Below are positions 1 through 8,767 of a DNA stretch of 64,000 bases, piece after piece. Every line of letters starts with the position of its first letter. The stretch's first letter is position 1. A program made the position numbers and the translations under genes. The notes beneath the pieces are model-generated. The model ran no database searches and was not told the DNA's origin. It saw only the letters and a program-made list of their open reading frames with translations. Origin of the DNA: Arenicellales bacterium (GTDB taxonomy: Bacteria > Pseudomonadota > Gammaproteobacteria > BMS3Bbin11); assembly GCA_029287915.1 (NCBI GenBank), contig JARFQE010000055.1:1-64000 (forward strand), in the 5' to 3' direction.

Positions 1-579
1 GTTCCTCAACTGTCTGAATCAAAGAGCAGTCTTGCTAGCCACCCGCTGATACAGGCCAGGGATGCTGAAATCGGTGCTGGATCGGAGAGTGTCGAGCTGA
101 CGCGACAATCTTACAAACCCGGTGTTGCTCTGGATGTCACGTATGGTGATCGCAGCGGCCAGAATTCTGATGGCAGTGACCGTGCAAATTTCCTGTCCGC
201 CATGGTTCTGCTCGATGTCCCTCTGTTTACCGATAAGCGACAGGATAAAAAACTTGCAGCTTCACAGCAGAATCTGGAAGCAGCCAGACTGGACCGGGAA
301 ACCGAAGTACGCAAGCTATCCAGCCAGTTGCTGCGTGCCCAGTCATCGCTACGGATACTTGATCGGCAGATTGGTCTTTATCGTGACCGGCTGATTCCAC
401 AGTCCCATAGCCACTCCGAACTGTCGCTGAAAGCCTATGAAAACAACCGGGTTGAGTTCAATTCGGTGGTGCGTGCGCGGGTGGCGGAACTCGATACCCG
501 CATCAAGGAGATACGTCTTCAAGTAGACCGTGCACAAACCATTGCCACGCTAAATTACCTTGCTGGAGAAGCAAAATGA
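1..579 (+). CDS. Outer membrane efflux protein, TolC/CusC family (3' end only)
   Basis: The reading frame is open from base 1, so the N-terminal part lies outside the window. The visible 192 residues are rich in Ala, Gln, Glu and Arg and look like the long alpha-helical hairpins of TolC-type channels. One stretch reads NFLSAMVLLDVPLFTDKRQD, typical of the 'VPLF' region before the second coiled-coil hairpin. The stop codon overlaps the start of the next gene (ATGA at 576-579), which implies translational coupling with the CusB-like adaptor. With the two downstream genes it would form a tripartite Cus/Czc-type metal efflux pump, this part spanning the outer membrane. Family is supported by context and helix pattern; the exact metal cannot be told from this fragment. 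Confidence 0.85.
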   Translation, partial: VPQLSESKSSLASHPLIQARDAEIGAGSESVELTRQSYKPGVALDVTYGDRSGQNSDGSDRANFLSAMVLLDVPLFTDKRQDKKLAASQQNLEAARLDRETEVRKLSSQLLRAQSSLRILDRQIGLYRDRLIPQSHSHSELSLKAYENNRVEFNSVVRARVAELDTRIKEIRLQVDRAQTIATLNYLAGEAK

Positions 580-1769
580 GAAATAATTATTTCATTATAT
601 GCCTGTTATTGACAGGGCTATTAGCCGGCTGCAGCGAAAACGGAGAAATGAGTTCCGAAAGCATGGATGCAGAATCAGGAAAGGAAATTGATTACTGGGT
701 GGCGCCGATGGATGCCAACTATCGCCGTGACAAGCCGGGCAAGTCACCGATGGGTATGGACCTGGTGCCGGTGTATGAAGATTCTGACGTTGACTCGGGT
801 GCAGTGACTATATCTCCTGCAATTGTACAGAACCTCGGTGTACGCACTGCAGCGGTCGAAAGAGGACGACTCGGTCGTATGATCGACACGGTTGGCTATG
901 TTTCCTTTGACGAATCATTGATTGGTCATATACATCTTCGCGTTGAAGGCTGGGTCGAAAAAGTATTTGTCAGTTATGAAGGCGAAAGAGTAAAGAAGGG
1001 TGATCCGCTGTTCGAGCTTTATTCGCCGACACTGGTAAACGCACAGGAAGAATATCTGGAGTCACTAAAGAGCAACAACCAGAGATTAATACGTTCATCA
1101 CGGGACCGTCTGTTATCACTTGATATCTCTGCTGATCAGATCGACAGCCTGAAGAAAACCAGAAAAGTAAAACAACATATCACTTTTCGCGCAGCACAGG
1201 ATGGTATCGTTACATCACTTAATGCTCCGGTAGGGATGTATGTAAAACCGGCTACTCGCGTGATGTCTCTAGTTGACCTGTCAAAAGTGTGGGTGCAGGT
1301 AGAGGTGTTTGAGCGTCAGGTGGAATGGGTCAAGGAAGGTCAGCCAGCAGAAATGACACTTTCTTTTATTCCAGGCAAGGTGTGGGATGGCAATGTTGTT
1401 TATGTCTATCCTGAACTGGATAAAAAGACCCGAACACTGCGCGTCAGGCTGCAATTTGATAATCCTGATGAAAGCCTGAAGCCGAATATGTATGCCAATG
1501 TAAAACTGTACACCGGCATCAAGACGGATGTATTGAGTGTGCCGAGTGAAGCGGTTATCAACAGCGGCAGGATGACCAGGGTCCTGATCGCCAAAGGTGA
1601 CGGTAAATTCATTCCCCGCCAGGTCACCACGGGAATCGAATCTGGCGACTACACAGAAATCCTGTCTGGACTCACGGAAGGTGACAGGGTCGTCGTGTCA
1701 GGTCAGTTTCTGATCGATTCTGAGGCAAGCCTGAAAGGCAGTCTGACTCGTATGGGTGACGGAGAATAA
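576..1769 (+). CDS. cusB: CusB-type RND efflux periplasmic adaptor (lipoprotein)
   Basis: 397 residues. The N-terminus is a lipoprotein signal with lipobox LAGC (Cys19). Next comes a heavy-metal-binding domain (about residues 40-67) reading YWVAPMDANYRRDKPGKSPM, followed by GMDLVPVYED, the form usual in CusB proteins. A barrel-sandwich and beta-barrel adaptor body follows; the segment VFVSYEGERVKKGDPLFELY is the lipoyl-like half motif. The protein would bridge the inner-membrane CusA-like pump and the outer-membrane channel and may pass Cu(I)/Ag(I) to the pump. The start overlaps the upstream stop by 4 bases and the gene ends 4 bases before the likely cusA start, so the three genes form one operon. 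No CusF gene is visible in this window. Confidence 0.92.
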   Translation: MRNNYFIICLLLTGLLAGCSENGEMSSESMDAESGKEIDYWVAPMDANYRRDKPGKSPMGMDLVPVYEDSDVDSGAVTISPAIVQNLGVRTAAVERGRLGRMIDTVGYVSFDESLIGHIHLRVEGWVEKVFVSYEGERVKKGDPLFELYSPTLVNAQEEYLESLKSNNQRLIRSSRDRLLSLDISADQIDSLKKTRKVKQHITFRAAQDGIVTSLNAPVGMYVKPATRVMSLVDLSKVWVQVEVFERQVEWVKEGQPAEMTLSFIPGKVWDGNVVYVYPELDKKTRTLRVRLQFDNPDESLKPNMYANVKLYTGIKTDVLSVPSEAVINSGRMTRVLIAKGDGKFIPRQVTTGIESGDYTEILSGLTEGDRVVVSGQFLIDSEASLKGSLTRMGDGE

Positions 1770-1773
1770 CAAC

Positions 1774-4700
1774 ATGATAGAACATGTCATAAATTGGTCA
1801 CTGAAAAACCGTTTCCTTGTCCTGGTTTTGACCGCAGTGCTCGTTGGTTGGGGAATAAATGCGGTTCGCAACATTCCTCTTGATGCGATACCGGATCTGT
1901 CAGATGTGCAGGTGATTGTGAAGACATCCTACCCTGGTCAGGCACCGCAGGTTGTTGAAGACCAGGTTACCTACCCGATGACAACTGCAATGTTGTCCGT
2001 GCCGAAGGCGACTACGGTACGCGGTTATTCGTTTTTTGGCGACTCCTACGTCTATGTCATCTTCGAAGACGGTACAGACCCGTACTGGGCACGGTCAAGG
2101 GTACTCGAATATATTAATCAGGCTGCAGCTATATTACCGCCGCAGGCGACTCCTGCACTGGGGCCAGATGCGACAGGTGTCGGCTGGGTTTATGAATATG
2201 CACTCGTTGACCGTAGCGGCAGCAAGGATCTTGCCGAACTGCGCAGCCTGCAGGACTGGTTTCTCAAGTTCGAGTTGCAGACTGTTGAAGGTGTCTCAGA
2301 AGTGGCAACGGTTGGAGGCATGGTAAAGCAGTACCAGGTTGTTATCGATCCTAACAAGCTGCGAGCCTATAACCTCCCGTTAAACAGGATAAAAAGTGCG
2401 ATACAAAGTGCCAACCAGGAGGTCGGCGGCTCGGTCATTGAAATGGCTGAAGCTGAGTATATGGTGCGAGCAACAGGTTATATAACCAAGAAGCGTGACC
2501 TTGCCAGTATCGTGGTCGCGATGAGTGAGGAAGGTACGCCGATACAGCTGGCAGATATCGCAAAAATAGGTACCGGACCGCAGATGCGCAGAGGTATAGC
2601 TGAGCTGGATGGAGAGGGCGAGGTCGTCGGCGGTATTGTCGTCATGCGTTATGGCGAAAATGCGCTGACTACGATCGAGGCGGTAAAGAAAAAACTTGAA
2701 GAATTGAGCCGAGGGTTACCTGCTGGTGTCGAGATCGTCGAGACCTACAATCGTTCAAGCCTGATCAAGCGGGCCGTGGAAACATTGAATGGTAAGCTGC
2801 TTGAAGAGTTTATTGTCGTAATCCTGGTCTGCCTGGTGTTCCTGTTTCATCTTCGTTCAGCACTGGTCATTGTGTTGTCATTGCCTGTCGGTATACTGGC
2901 CGCATTTATCGTTATGCAGTCTCAGGGCATCAATGCCAACATCATGTCTCTCGGGGGCATTGCCATCGCTATCGGTGCCATGGTCGATGCAGCGATCGTG
3001 ATGATTGAGAATGTGCACAAGCATATCGAACGGCAGGGCGATAGGAATTTCGATCGATGGGAGCTGATTAGATCGGCGTCGATTGAGGTCGGGCCGCCGC
3101 TATTTTTCTCTTTGCTGATTATTACCCTGTCTTTTCTACCGGTTTTCACGCTGCAGGCCCAGGAAGGTAAATTGTTTGCACCACTTGCTTATACCAAGAC
3201 CTATGCGATGGCCGCTGCGGCATTCCTGTCCATCACCCTGGTGCCGGTGCTGATGGGGTACTTCATACGTGGCAAGATCACACCGGAGCATAAAAACCCG
3301 ATAAACCGTCTATTGATCACTGTCTACAGGCCAGTGATAAATATGATATTAAATAAACCAAGAGTCGCCATTGCATTAGCAGTCATCCTTGCACTAACTA
3401 TGGTGCTGCCTGTCTCTGGTGTTGGGTCTTTAATCTCGCCAATCAAATGGCCAGCACAAATTGCATTGTCACTTAAAAATGATCCAGGCAGCGAGCAACC
3501 TATTAACAGCTATATCTCTACGATTGAAGGTTGGCAGGATGAACTGAGAGAGAGCTGGAGAAGCATGTTCAGCTGGAGTGAAACGATGGCGGGGTTGGCT
3601 GATGGGATAGGTGCAGAGTTCATGCCTGATCTCGACGAGGGCGATATTATGTATATGCCAACGACCTTTCCGGGCATATCAATTGGTAAGGCTCAGCAGC
3701 TGCTACAGCAGACTGACAAGCTGTTAAAAACGATACCGGAGGTCAGGTCTGTCTTTGGCAAGATAGGTCGTGCGGAGACAGCTACCGATCCCGCACCGTT
3801 GACGATGATTGAAACAACTATTCAGCTCAAGCCGCGCAGAGAATGGCGCGAGGGCGTGACATCTGAGTCTTTACGACGTGAAATGGATGCACTGATCAAG
3901 TTTCCTGGTCTGACCAATGCTTTTGTTATGCCGATCAAGACCCGTATCGATATGCTGGCGACAGGTATCAAGACGCCAGTGGGTATCAAGGTGGCAGGCC
4001 CGGATCTTGACGTTATCCAGGATATCGGTAAGGAGGTTGAAAAAGTGGTCAAAACAGTACCGGGTACCGTATCGGCCTATTCAGAGCGTGTTGCAGGCGG
4101 TCGCTATGTCACGGTTGATATTCGGCGTCGGGATGCAGGCAGGCTTGGATTGAATGTAGATGATATCCAGTCTGTCATTATGGCTGCAGTTGGCGGCATG
4201 AACGTTTCTCAAAGTGTAGAGGGACTCGAGCGTTATCCGATCAATATCAGGTATCCGCGTGACATCCGAAACTCTGTAGAAAAGTTACGAAATTTACCAA
4301 TCGTAACACCAAGTGGTGCAAATATATCTCTTGGTGAGGTCGCAGATATCCGCATTGAGTCCGGCCCCGCTATGATCAAGTCAGAGGATGCGCGGCTTAA
4401 TGGATGGACCTTCGTCGATATCGAAGGGCGTGATCTCGGTTCCTATGTCGCAGAAGCACAGCGTGTCGTTTCTGAAAAAGTACAATTGCCGGCCGGTTAT
4501 TCGATATCCTGGTCGGGTCAGTACGAGTATCTTGTCCGTGCCAAACAGCGATTGTCCCAGGTCGTTCCTATCACACTGGCAATAATCCTGTTACTTCTTT
4601 ACCTGAACTTTAGAAATATTACAGAAGTTCTGATCATTATGGGGACACTACCCCTCGCGCTTACCGGTGGCTTCTGGCTATTACATATTCTACAGTACAA

Positions 4701-5073
4701 TATGTCAGTCGCGGTTGGTGTCGGTTTTATCGCACTGGCCGGTGTTGCCGTTGAGATTGGTGTCGTCATGCTGGTTTATCTGAACCAGGCCTGGCAAAAG
4801 ATGAATGAAAAATGCCATGACCAGCCAGATTTCGACGACCTGAAGGAAGCCGTTATCAATGGCGCACTATTAAGAGTGCGCCCGGTTATGATGACAGTAG
4901 CATCCATTATTGCCGGTCTGATGCCAATAATGCTGGGTAGCGGCACAGGATCTGAGGTCATGCGAAGGATTGCAGCGCCGATGGTAGGGGGGATGATCAG
5001 TGCCACTTTGCTGACACTGATCATACTCCCAGCTGTATTCATGTTGTGGAAGAAAAAAGAAACGAGTGGATAA
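1774..5073 (+). CDS. cusA: CusA/CzcA-family heavy-metal RND efflux pump
   Basis: About 1099 residues. I chose ATG 1774 (MIEHVINWSLKNRFLVL), which matches the usual CusA N-terminus and has GGAG nine bases upstream; an in-frame GTG at 1756 lies inside cusB. HME-RND signatures include the first transmembrane helix, SYPGQAPQVVEDQVTYP, and the proton-relay helix GGIAIAIGAMVDAAIVMIEN with its Asp and Glu. The later periplasmic motifs LDEGDIMYMPTTFPGIS and IDMLATGIKTPVGIKVAG fit Cu(I)/Ag(I) pumps, the Met in IDML being close to a known metal-site Met of CusA. The protein is about 50 residues longer than E. coli CusA: an extra segment (about residues 546-612) precedes GAEFMPDLDEG. Proton-driven export of monovalent copper or silver is the likely role. 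Confidence 0.93.
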   Translation: MIEHVINWSLKNRFLVLVLTAVLVGWGINAVRNIPLDAIPDLSDVQVIVKTSYPGQAPQVVEDQVTYPMTTAMLSVPKATTVRGYSFFGDSYVYVIFEDGTDPYWARSRVLEYINQAAAILPPQATPALGPDATGVGWVYEYALVDRSGSKDLAELRSLQDWFLKFELQTVEGVSEVATVGGMVKQYQVVIDPNKLRAYNLPLNRIKSAIQSANQEVGGSVIEMAEAEYMVRATGYITKKRDLASIVVAMSEEGTPIQLADIAKIGTGPQMRRGIAELDGEGEVVGGIVVMRYGENALTTIEAVKKKLEELSRGLPAGVEIVETYNRSSLIKRAVETLNGKLLEEFIVVILVCLVFLFHLRSALVIVLSLPVGILAAFIVMQSQGINANIMSLGGIAIAIGAMVDAAIVMIENVHKHIERQGDRNFDRWELIRSASIEVGPPLFFSLLIITLSFLPVFTLQAQEGKLFAPLAYTKTYAMAAAAFLSITLVPVLMGYFIRGKITPEHKNPINRLLITVYRPVINMILNKPRVAIALAVILALTMVLPVSGVGSLISPIKWPAQIALSLKNDPGSEQPINSYISTIEGWQDELRESWRSMFSWSETMAGLADGIGAEFMPDLDEGDIMYMPTTFPGISIGKAQQLLQQTDKLLKTIPEVRSVFGKIGRAETATDPAPLTMIETTIQLKPRREWREGVTSESLRREMDALIKFPGLTNAFVMPIKTRIDMLATGIKTPVGIKVAGPDLDVIQDIGKEVEKVVKTVPGTVSAYSERVAGGRYVTVDIRRRDAGRLGLNVDDIQSVIMAAVGGMNVSQSVEGLERYPINIRYPRDIRNSVEKLRNLPIVTPSGANISLGEVADIRIESGPAMIKSEDARLNGWTFVDIEGRDLGSYVAEAQRVVSEKVQLPAGYSISWSGQYEYLVRAKQRLSQVVPITLAIILLLLYLNFRNITEVLIIMGTLPLALTGGFWLLHILQYNMSVAVGVGFIALAGVAVEIGVVMLVYLNQAWQKMNEKCHDQPDFDDLKEAVINGALLRVRPVMMTVASIIAGLMPIMLGSGTGSEVMRRIAAPMVGGMISATLLTLIILPAVFMLWKKKETSG

Positions 5074-5086
5074 ACATGAGTTTCTG

Positions 5087-5187
5087 AGTTCAAGTTTCAA
5101 TAAAAAGGTTTTGCGTTTTACGTTTCTGATTTAACTAAGCTAATATTTACTTTCGTCTTGACACTTGAAACCTGACACTTGAAACTT
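5087..5187. repeat. Heptanucleotide tandem repeats in inverted arms
   Basis: In the spacer between cusA and the next gene, the left arm has two heptads (agttcaa, gtttcaa; 5087-5100). The right arm has four (gacactt, gaaacct, gacactt, gaaactt; 5160-5187). The right arm is partly the reverse complement of the left, so the transcript could fold into a long imperfect stem around an AT-rich centre. It resembles the spacer element at 32614-32702. Function unknown. Confidence 0.6.
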
Positions 5188-5193
5188 CTTCCC

Positions 5194-6246
5194 ATGAACA
5201 CCCTTCATGAAAACGGCAGTGCATTACGAATAGCACTGGGCCTGGCAAGCTTTATTATCATTGTCGCCGGCATGAAGGCTGCAGCCTCAATAATAGTACC
5301 CTTCCTGCTTTCGGCCTTTATAGCGATCCTTTGCGCGCCACTGATCAACTCGCTGAAAAGCTGGGGTATGCCCATGTGGCTGGCATTGGCTACGGTAGTT
5401 ATCCTCGTTGCTCTTGCCGGTAGTGTGATCATTTCTATTGTTGGCAGCTCAATTCATAATTTTTCTAGCCAGTTGCCTGAATACCAGAGCAGGCTTCAGG
5501 AACAAATTAATAACCTGTCAAGCTGGTTAAGTGCCCGTGGCATCGACTGGTATGATGCTGAACTTCAGCAGTACATCAATCCGGGTGTTGCACTTAGATT
5601 TGTCGGCAGGGTCTTCAATGGACTTGGCGCCCTGCTGGCAAATGGTTTTTTAATCTTCCTGACGGTGATGTTTTTACTTTTTGAGGGTGTTGCCCTGAAG
5701 GACAAAATGAAAACAATCACCGGCGAGTTAGATGACAATCAGACGCAGCAAACAACGGAGTTTCTTGCTAGCGTCAATAAATATATGGCGATCAAAAGCT
5801 TAACCAGCCTCGGTACCGGTCTACTGATCAGTATCTGGATGTGGATACTGGGCATTGACTATGCATTATTATGGGGGCTGCTGGCCTTCCTGCTCAATTA
5901 TATTCCCAATATCGGATCGATTATCGCAGCTATACCCGCTGTATTGCTGGCAGTGGTAACCGGTGGTCCTTTTATTGCACTATGGGTAGTAGCTGGATAT
6001 TTACTGGTGAATACCCTGGTTGGAAATATTATTGAGCCGAAATTCCTCGGCGATCGGCTGGGTCTCTCCACTCTTGTAGTGTTTCTTTCCCTGGTCTTCT
6101 GGGGCTGGGTGCTGGGTACAACAGGCATGTTCCTGTCCGTGCCTCTGACGATGGTGCTAAAGCTGGCGCTGGAAGCGCGACCGGAGACACAGTGGATTGC
6201 TATTCTGTTAGGTACCGGTGGCTTATCGGAAAAGACTGAAAGCTGA
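5194..6246 (+). CDS. AI-2E/PerM-family (UPF0118) membrane transporter
   Basis: 350 residues with about eight hydrophobic segments: two or three helices near the N-terminus (residues about 8-85), a soluble segment (about 90-140: SSQLPEYQSRLQEQINNLSS), then five helices. Family motifs are LLNYIPNIGSIIAAIPAVLLA and NTLVGNIIEPKFLGDRLGLS, diagnostic of the AI-2E transporter/PerM family. Members are inner-membrane proteins proposed to export small molecules or to act in ion or quorum-signal transport; the substrate here is not known. ATG 5194 is the best start, but no Shine-Dalgarno sequence precedes it, because the heptad repeat runs to six bases before the ATG. A TTG at 5179 is in frame and looks worse. 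The gene is probably transcribed separately from cusA. Confidence 0.88.
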   Translation: MNTLHENGSALRIALGLASFIIIVAGMKAAASIIVPFLLSAFIAILCAPLINSLKSWGMPMWLALATVVILVALAGSVIISIVGSSIHNFSSQLPEYQSRLQEQINNLSSWLSARGIDWYDAELQQYINPGVALRFVGRVFNGLGALLANGFLIFLTVMFLLFEGVALKDKMKTITGELDDNQTQQTTEFLASVNKYMAIKSLTSLGTGLLISIWMWILGIDYALLWGLLAFLLNYIPNIGSIIAAIPAVLLAVVTGGPFIALWVVAGYLLVNTLVGNIIEPKFLGDRLGLSTLVVFLSLVFWGWVLGTTGMFLSVPLTMVLKLALEARPETQWIAILLGTGGLSEKTES

Positions 6247-6579
6247 TCAGCACGAAACACAGACCGCGCTGACCTTCTTTCAGGCGACACAGACGAGACA
6301 TAAGTCGCACTGCACGCGACCATCTTCCAATTTATGCCAGTAGTGAGTTGGATGCCGACTGCTGGTGATGGTCTTTGTATCACTGATAAAAGTTCACGCA
6401 TGTTTAATATCAATACCGATGGTGCTGAATTTAATTATATTCAGCGAAATGATTTACTATGAGAAAGTCATTTTCGTTTTATCATTAACTTAACAAATAT
6501 CGCGTTGCTGCATCGTTGCTAGGGTATCATTATGCAAAATAGAGTAAGATAAGGTGATGTATTTTACGGGGAAATAATA
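6247..6579. other. Intergenic spacer, no convincing feature
   Basis: 333 bases between the PerM-family gene and the Memo-AMMECR1 gene. It is AT-rich in its second half, where a promoter for the downstream gene must lie. A 42-codon open frame at 6334-6462 has no ribosome binding site and no recognisable relatives, so I do not call it. Confidence 0.5.
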
Positions 6580-7953
6580 ATGCTACATACAAGAGAACCA
6601 GCTGTTGCCGGCGCATTCTACCCCGCTGATTCGGAGGTATTGCATCAGCAGCTAACAGACATGCTGGACAGGGCGCCTTTTCAGGGAACTCACCCCAAGG
6701 CCATCATTGTGCCGCATGCTGGTTATATTTATTCTGGACAGCTGGCTGCCAAGGCCTACGCATCTTTGCAAGCACAGCGCGAGAAAATCAAAACTGTCGT
6801 GTTATTAGGGCCCGCACACACGGTCTATTTTAGTGGAATTGCGGCACCAGCAGATGATGAATTCAGAACCCCGCTTGGCACCATACCGATCGATCAGCAA
6901 GCCATTGAGGGTTTGGTTGAAAAATTAGAATTTGTACAGCGTTTGCCACAGCCTCATCGGGACGAACACTGTCTTGAGGTGCAGCTGCCGTTCCTGCAGG
7001 AGGTGCTGGAAAACTTTAAGCTGATTCCATTAGTGGTTGGTGATGCCAGTCCAGATCAGGTTGAAAAGGTGATTGATAATCTATGGGGTGATGAAAGCAC
7101 ATTGATTGTCATCAGTTCAGATCTTAGTCATTTCCATGATTATGAGACGGCGCAAGCTTTGGACAGCCAGACAGCGTCAGCTATAGAAGGTCTGCAGCCA
7201 CAGGAGTTGAATGGACAGCGAGCATGTGGGTATTTGCCGGTTACCGGTCTGCTACTGGCCGCACAAAGGAGGCAGATAAAGCCCGAGCGAGTAGGCTTAT
7301 GCAATTCGGGGGATACTGCTGGAGATAAAGTCAGGGTGGTCGGTTATGGCGCATGGCTTTTGCCCGACCATGAAACCAAGCAGCGAGGATTGTCAGATGC
7401 GCAAAAAAGTAGCCTAAAAAAACTGGCTCTGGCGTCAATAAGGCATGGGCTGGAAACAGGAAGACCAATTTCCGTGGATGCTTTTATCGATGAAGACGAA
7501 GACGGGACAAGTTTGCCTGACTATGACGGTGCAGCTTTTGTCACTCTCAAGAAGGATGGTGAGTTACGCGGTTGTATCGGTAGTCTGTCGGCAAATCGGC
7601 CGCTGCATGAAGATATTGCGGAGAATGCGTTTGCCGCGGCATTCCGAGACCATCGCTTTAGTGCAGTAACAGAATCAGAGCTGGATGATATAGAAATCTC
7701 TGTTTCGGTATTGACTCCACCAGAATCGATGACTTTTAGTTCTGAGCAGGATTTGATAGCACAATTACGACCGGGCATAGATGGTTTGATCATAAGCGAA
7801 GGCGATAAGAGGGGAACATTTCTGCCATCTGTGTGGAAAAATTATCCTCAAGCTGATTCATTTTTGGCTCATCTTAAAATGAAAGCAGGCTTGCCTGCAG
7901 ATTACTGGTCAGGCACCATTAAGGTTGAGCGCTATGAAACCGTATCCTGGTAG
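6580..7953 (+). CDS. Memo-AMMECR1 fusion (AmmeMemoRadiSam system B and A)
   Basis: 457 residues combining two families that are often separate genes. The N-terminal part (about 1-268) is a Memo-like domain related to class III extradiol dioxygenases. It has EPAVAGAFYPAD, VPHAGYIYSG, GPAHTVYF, HCLEVQLPFLQ and SSDLSHFHDY; the His residues in these motifs would line the metal or active site. The C-terminal part (about 280-457) is an AMMECR1 domain with its hallmark LRGCIGSL. The family name comes from the frequent co-occurrence of Memo, AMMECR1 and a radical-SAM protein; the radical-SAM partner is not in this window. Biochemical function is unknown, though a small-molecule or RNA modification role has been suggested. 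A purine-rich GGGGAAATAATA stretch stands before the ATG. The gene appears monocistronic. Confidence 0.93.
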   Translation: MLHTREPAVAGAFYPADSEVLHQQLTDMLDRAPFQGTHPKAIIVPHAGYIYSGQLAAKAYASLQAQREKIKTVVLLGPAHTVYFSGIAAPADDEFRTPLGTIPIDQQAIEGLVEKLEFVQRLPQPHRDEHCLEVQLPFLQEVLENFKLIPLVVGDASPDQVEKVIDNLWGDESTLIVISSDLSHFHDYETAQALDSQTASAIEGLQPQELNGQRACGYLPVTGLLLAAQRRQIKPERVGLCNSGDTAGDKVRVVGYGAWLLPDHETKQRGLSDAQKSSLKKLALASIRHGLETGRPISVDAFIDEDEDGTSLPDYDGAAFVTLKKDGELRGCIGSLSANRPLHEDIAENAFAAAFRDHRFSAVTESELDDIEISVSVLTPPESMTFSSEQDLIAQLRPGIDGLIISEGDKRGTFLPSVWKNYPQADSFLAHLKMKAGLPADYWSGTIKVERYETVSW

Positions 7954-7980
7954 GTGCGGAAAACTAAAAAGTAGAAGACT

Positions 7981-8715
7981 ATGAGCCTAACAAAAAAAAT
8001 ATCGCAGCGTGTTATACCAATTAAGGATTTCTCATCCTGTGCCTACTGTTCCGTAAGACGTCTTTGTTTGCCTGTTTCAGTCGACAGGGAGGAAATAAAT
8101 ATTATTGATGATTTAGTTGCGAACAGACCTAGCCTCAACAAGAGTGATTATCTTTTTCATGCTGGCGATAAATTTAATTCGCTTTATGCCATAAAATCAG
8201 GTGCAGTAAAGACTTATGGCAGCACGAAGGGTGGCAGGGAACAGATAACAGGTTTTCATTTTTCAGGGGAGCTGATCGGTCTTGACGCGATAGGAAACAA
8301 TATGCACAACTGTAGTGCTGTGGCGCTGGAAAAAACGGTCATTTGTGCAATTCCATACAAAAGTATTGAAGAGGTGAGCCTTCATGTGCCTGCCATACAG
8401 CAGGAAATCACCCGCCTGATGAGCCGTGAAATCCGTAACGATGAAGAAATGTTAATGGCCATGGGCAGTATGCGTGCTGAACAGCGCGTTGCCTGTTTCC
8501 TTTTCAGCCTGTACAGGCGACTGCTTTTGCGAAGTAAAGAAAAATACACATTCAGGCTGCCGATGACACGAGAAGAAATCGGTAATTATCTGGGTCTGTC
8601 ACTTGAAACTGTGAGTCGTCGTATGAGTAGCTTACATGAAGACGGTATTATCGATGTGGAAAATCGGTTAATTACGCTTCGGGACATTGATGCCCTGCAG
8701 GCAATTTGCCACTAA
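7981..8715 (+). CDS. fnr: Fnr-type oxygen-sensing transcription regulator
   Basis: 244 residues. The N-terminal cysteines are C20, C23 and C29 (SSCAYCSVRRLCLP), with a fourth at C122 (VICAIP). These are the same positions as the [4Fe-4S] ligands of E. coli FNR, so oxygen sensing by cluster loss is very likely. A cyclic-nucleotide-type beta-roll (about 45-130) and a dimer helix with MSREIRNDEEMLMAMGSM follow. The helix-turn-helix has MTREEIGNYLGLSLETVSRR; the E..SR recognition residues match FNR, which reads TTGAT-N4-ATCAA. It would control anaerobic and microaerobic respiration genes. It is followed by another Crp/Fnr gene, a DUF2892 gene and copper genes, a context reminiscent of cbb3 oxidase maturation loci. 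Confidence 0.93.
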   Translation: MSLTKKISQRVIPIKDFSSCAYCSVRRLCLPVSVDREEINIIDDLVANRPSLNKSDYLFHAGDKFNSLYAIKSGAVKTYGSTKGGREQITGFHFSGELIGLDAIGNNMHNCSAVALEKTVICAIPYKSIEEVSLHVPAIQQEITRLMSREIRNDEEMLMAMGSMRAEQRVACFLFSLYRRLLLRSKEKYTFRLPMTREEIGNYLGLSLETVSRRMSSLHEDGIIDVENRLITLRDIDALQAICH

Positions 8716-8767
8716 CACGCCCATTGCCGTCTTGATGGACATGAGCAGACGGAACAGGTAAGTGAAT

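Noticed and set aside
5898-6413. 171-codon minus-strand frame over the PerM-family gene end
   Set aside because: Antisense shadow of transmembrane codons; no start signal.
6334-6462. 42-codon open frame before the Memo-AMMECR1 gene
   Set aside because: No ribosome binding site, no recognisable family and an AT-rich spacer; most likely chance.
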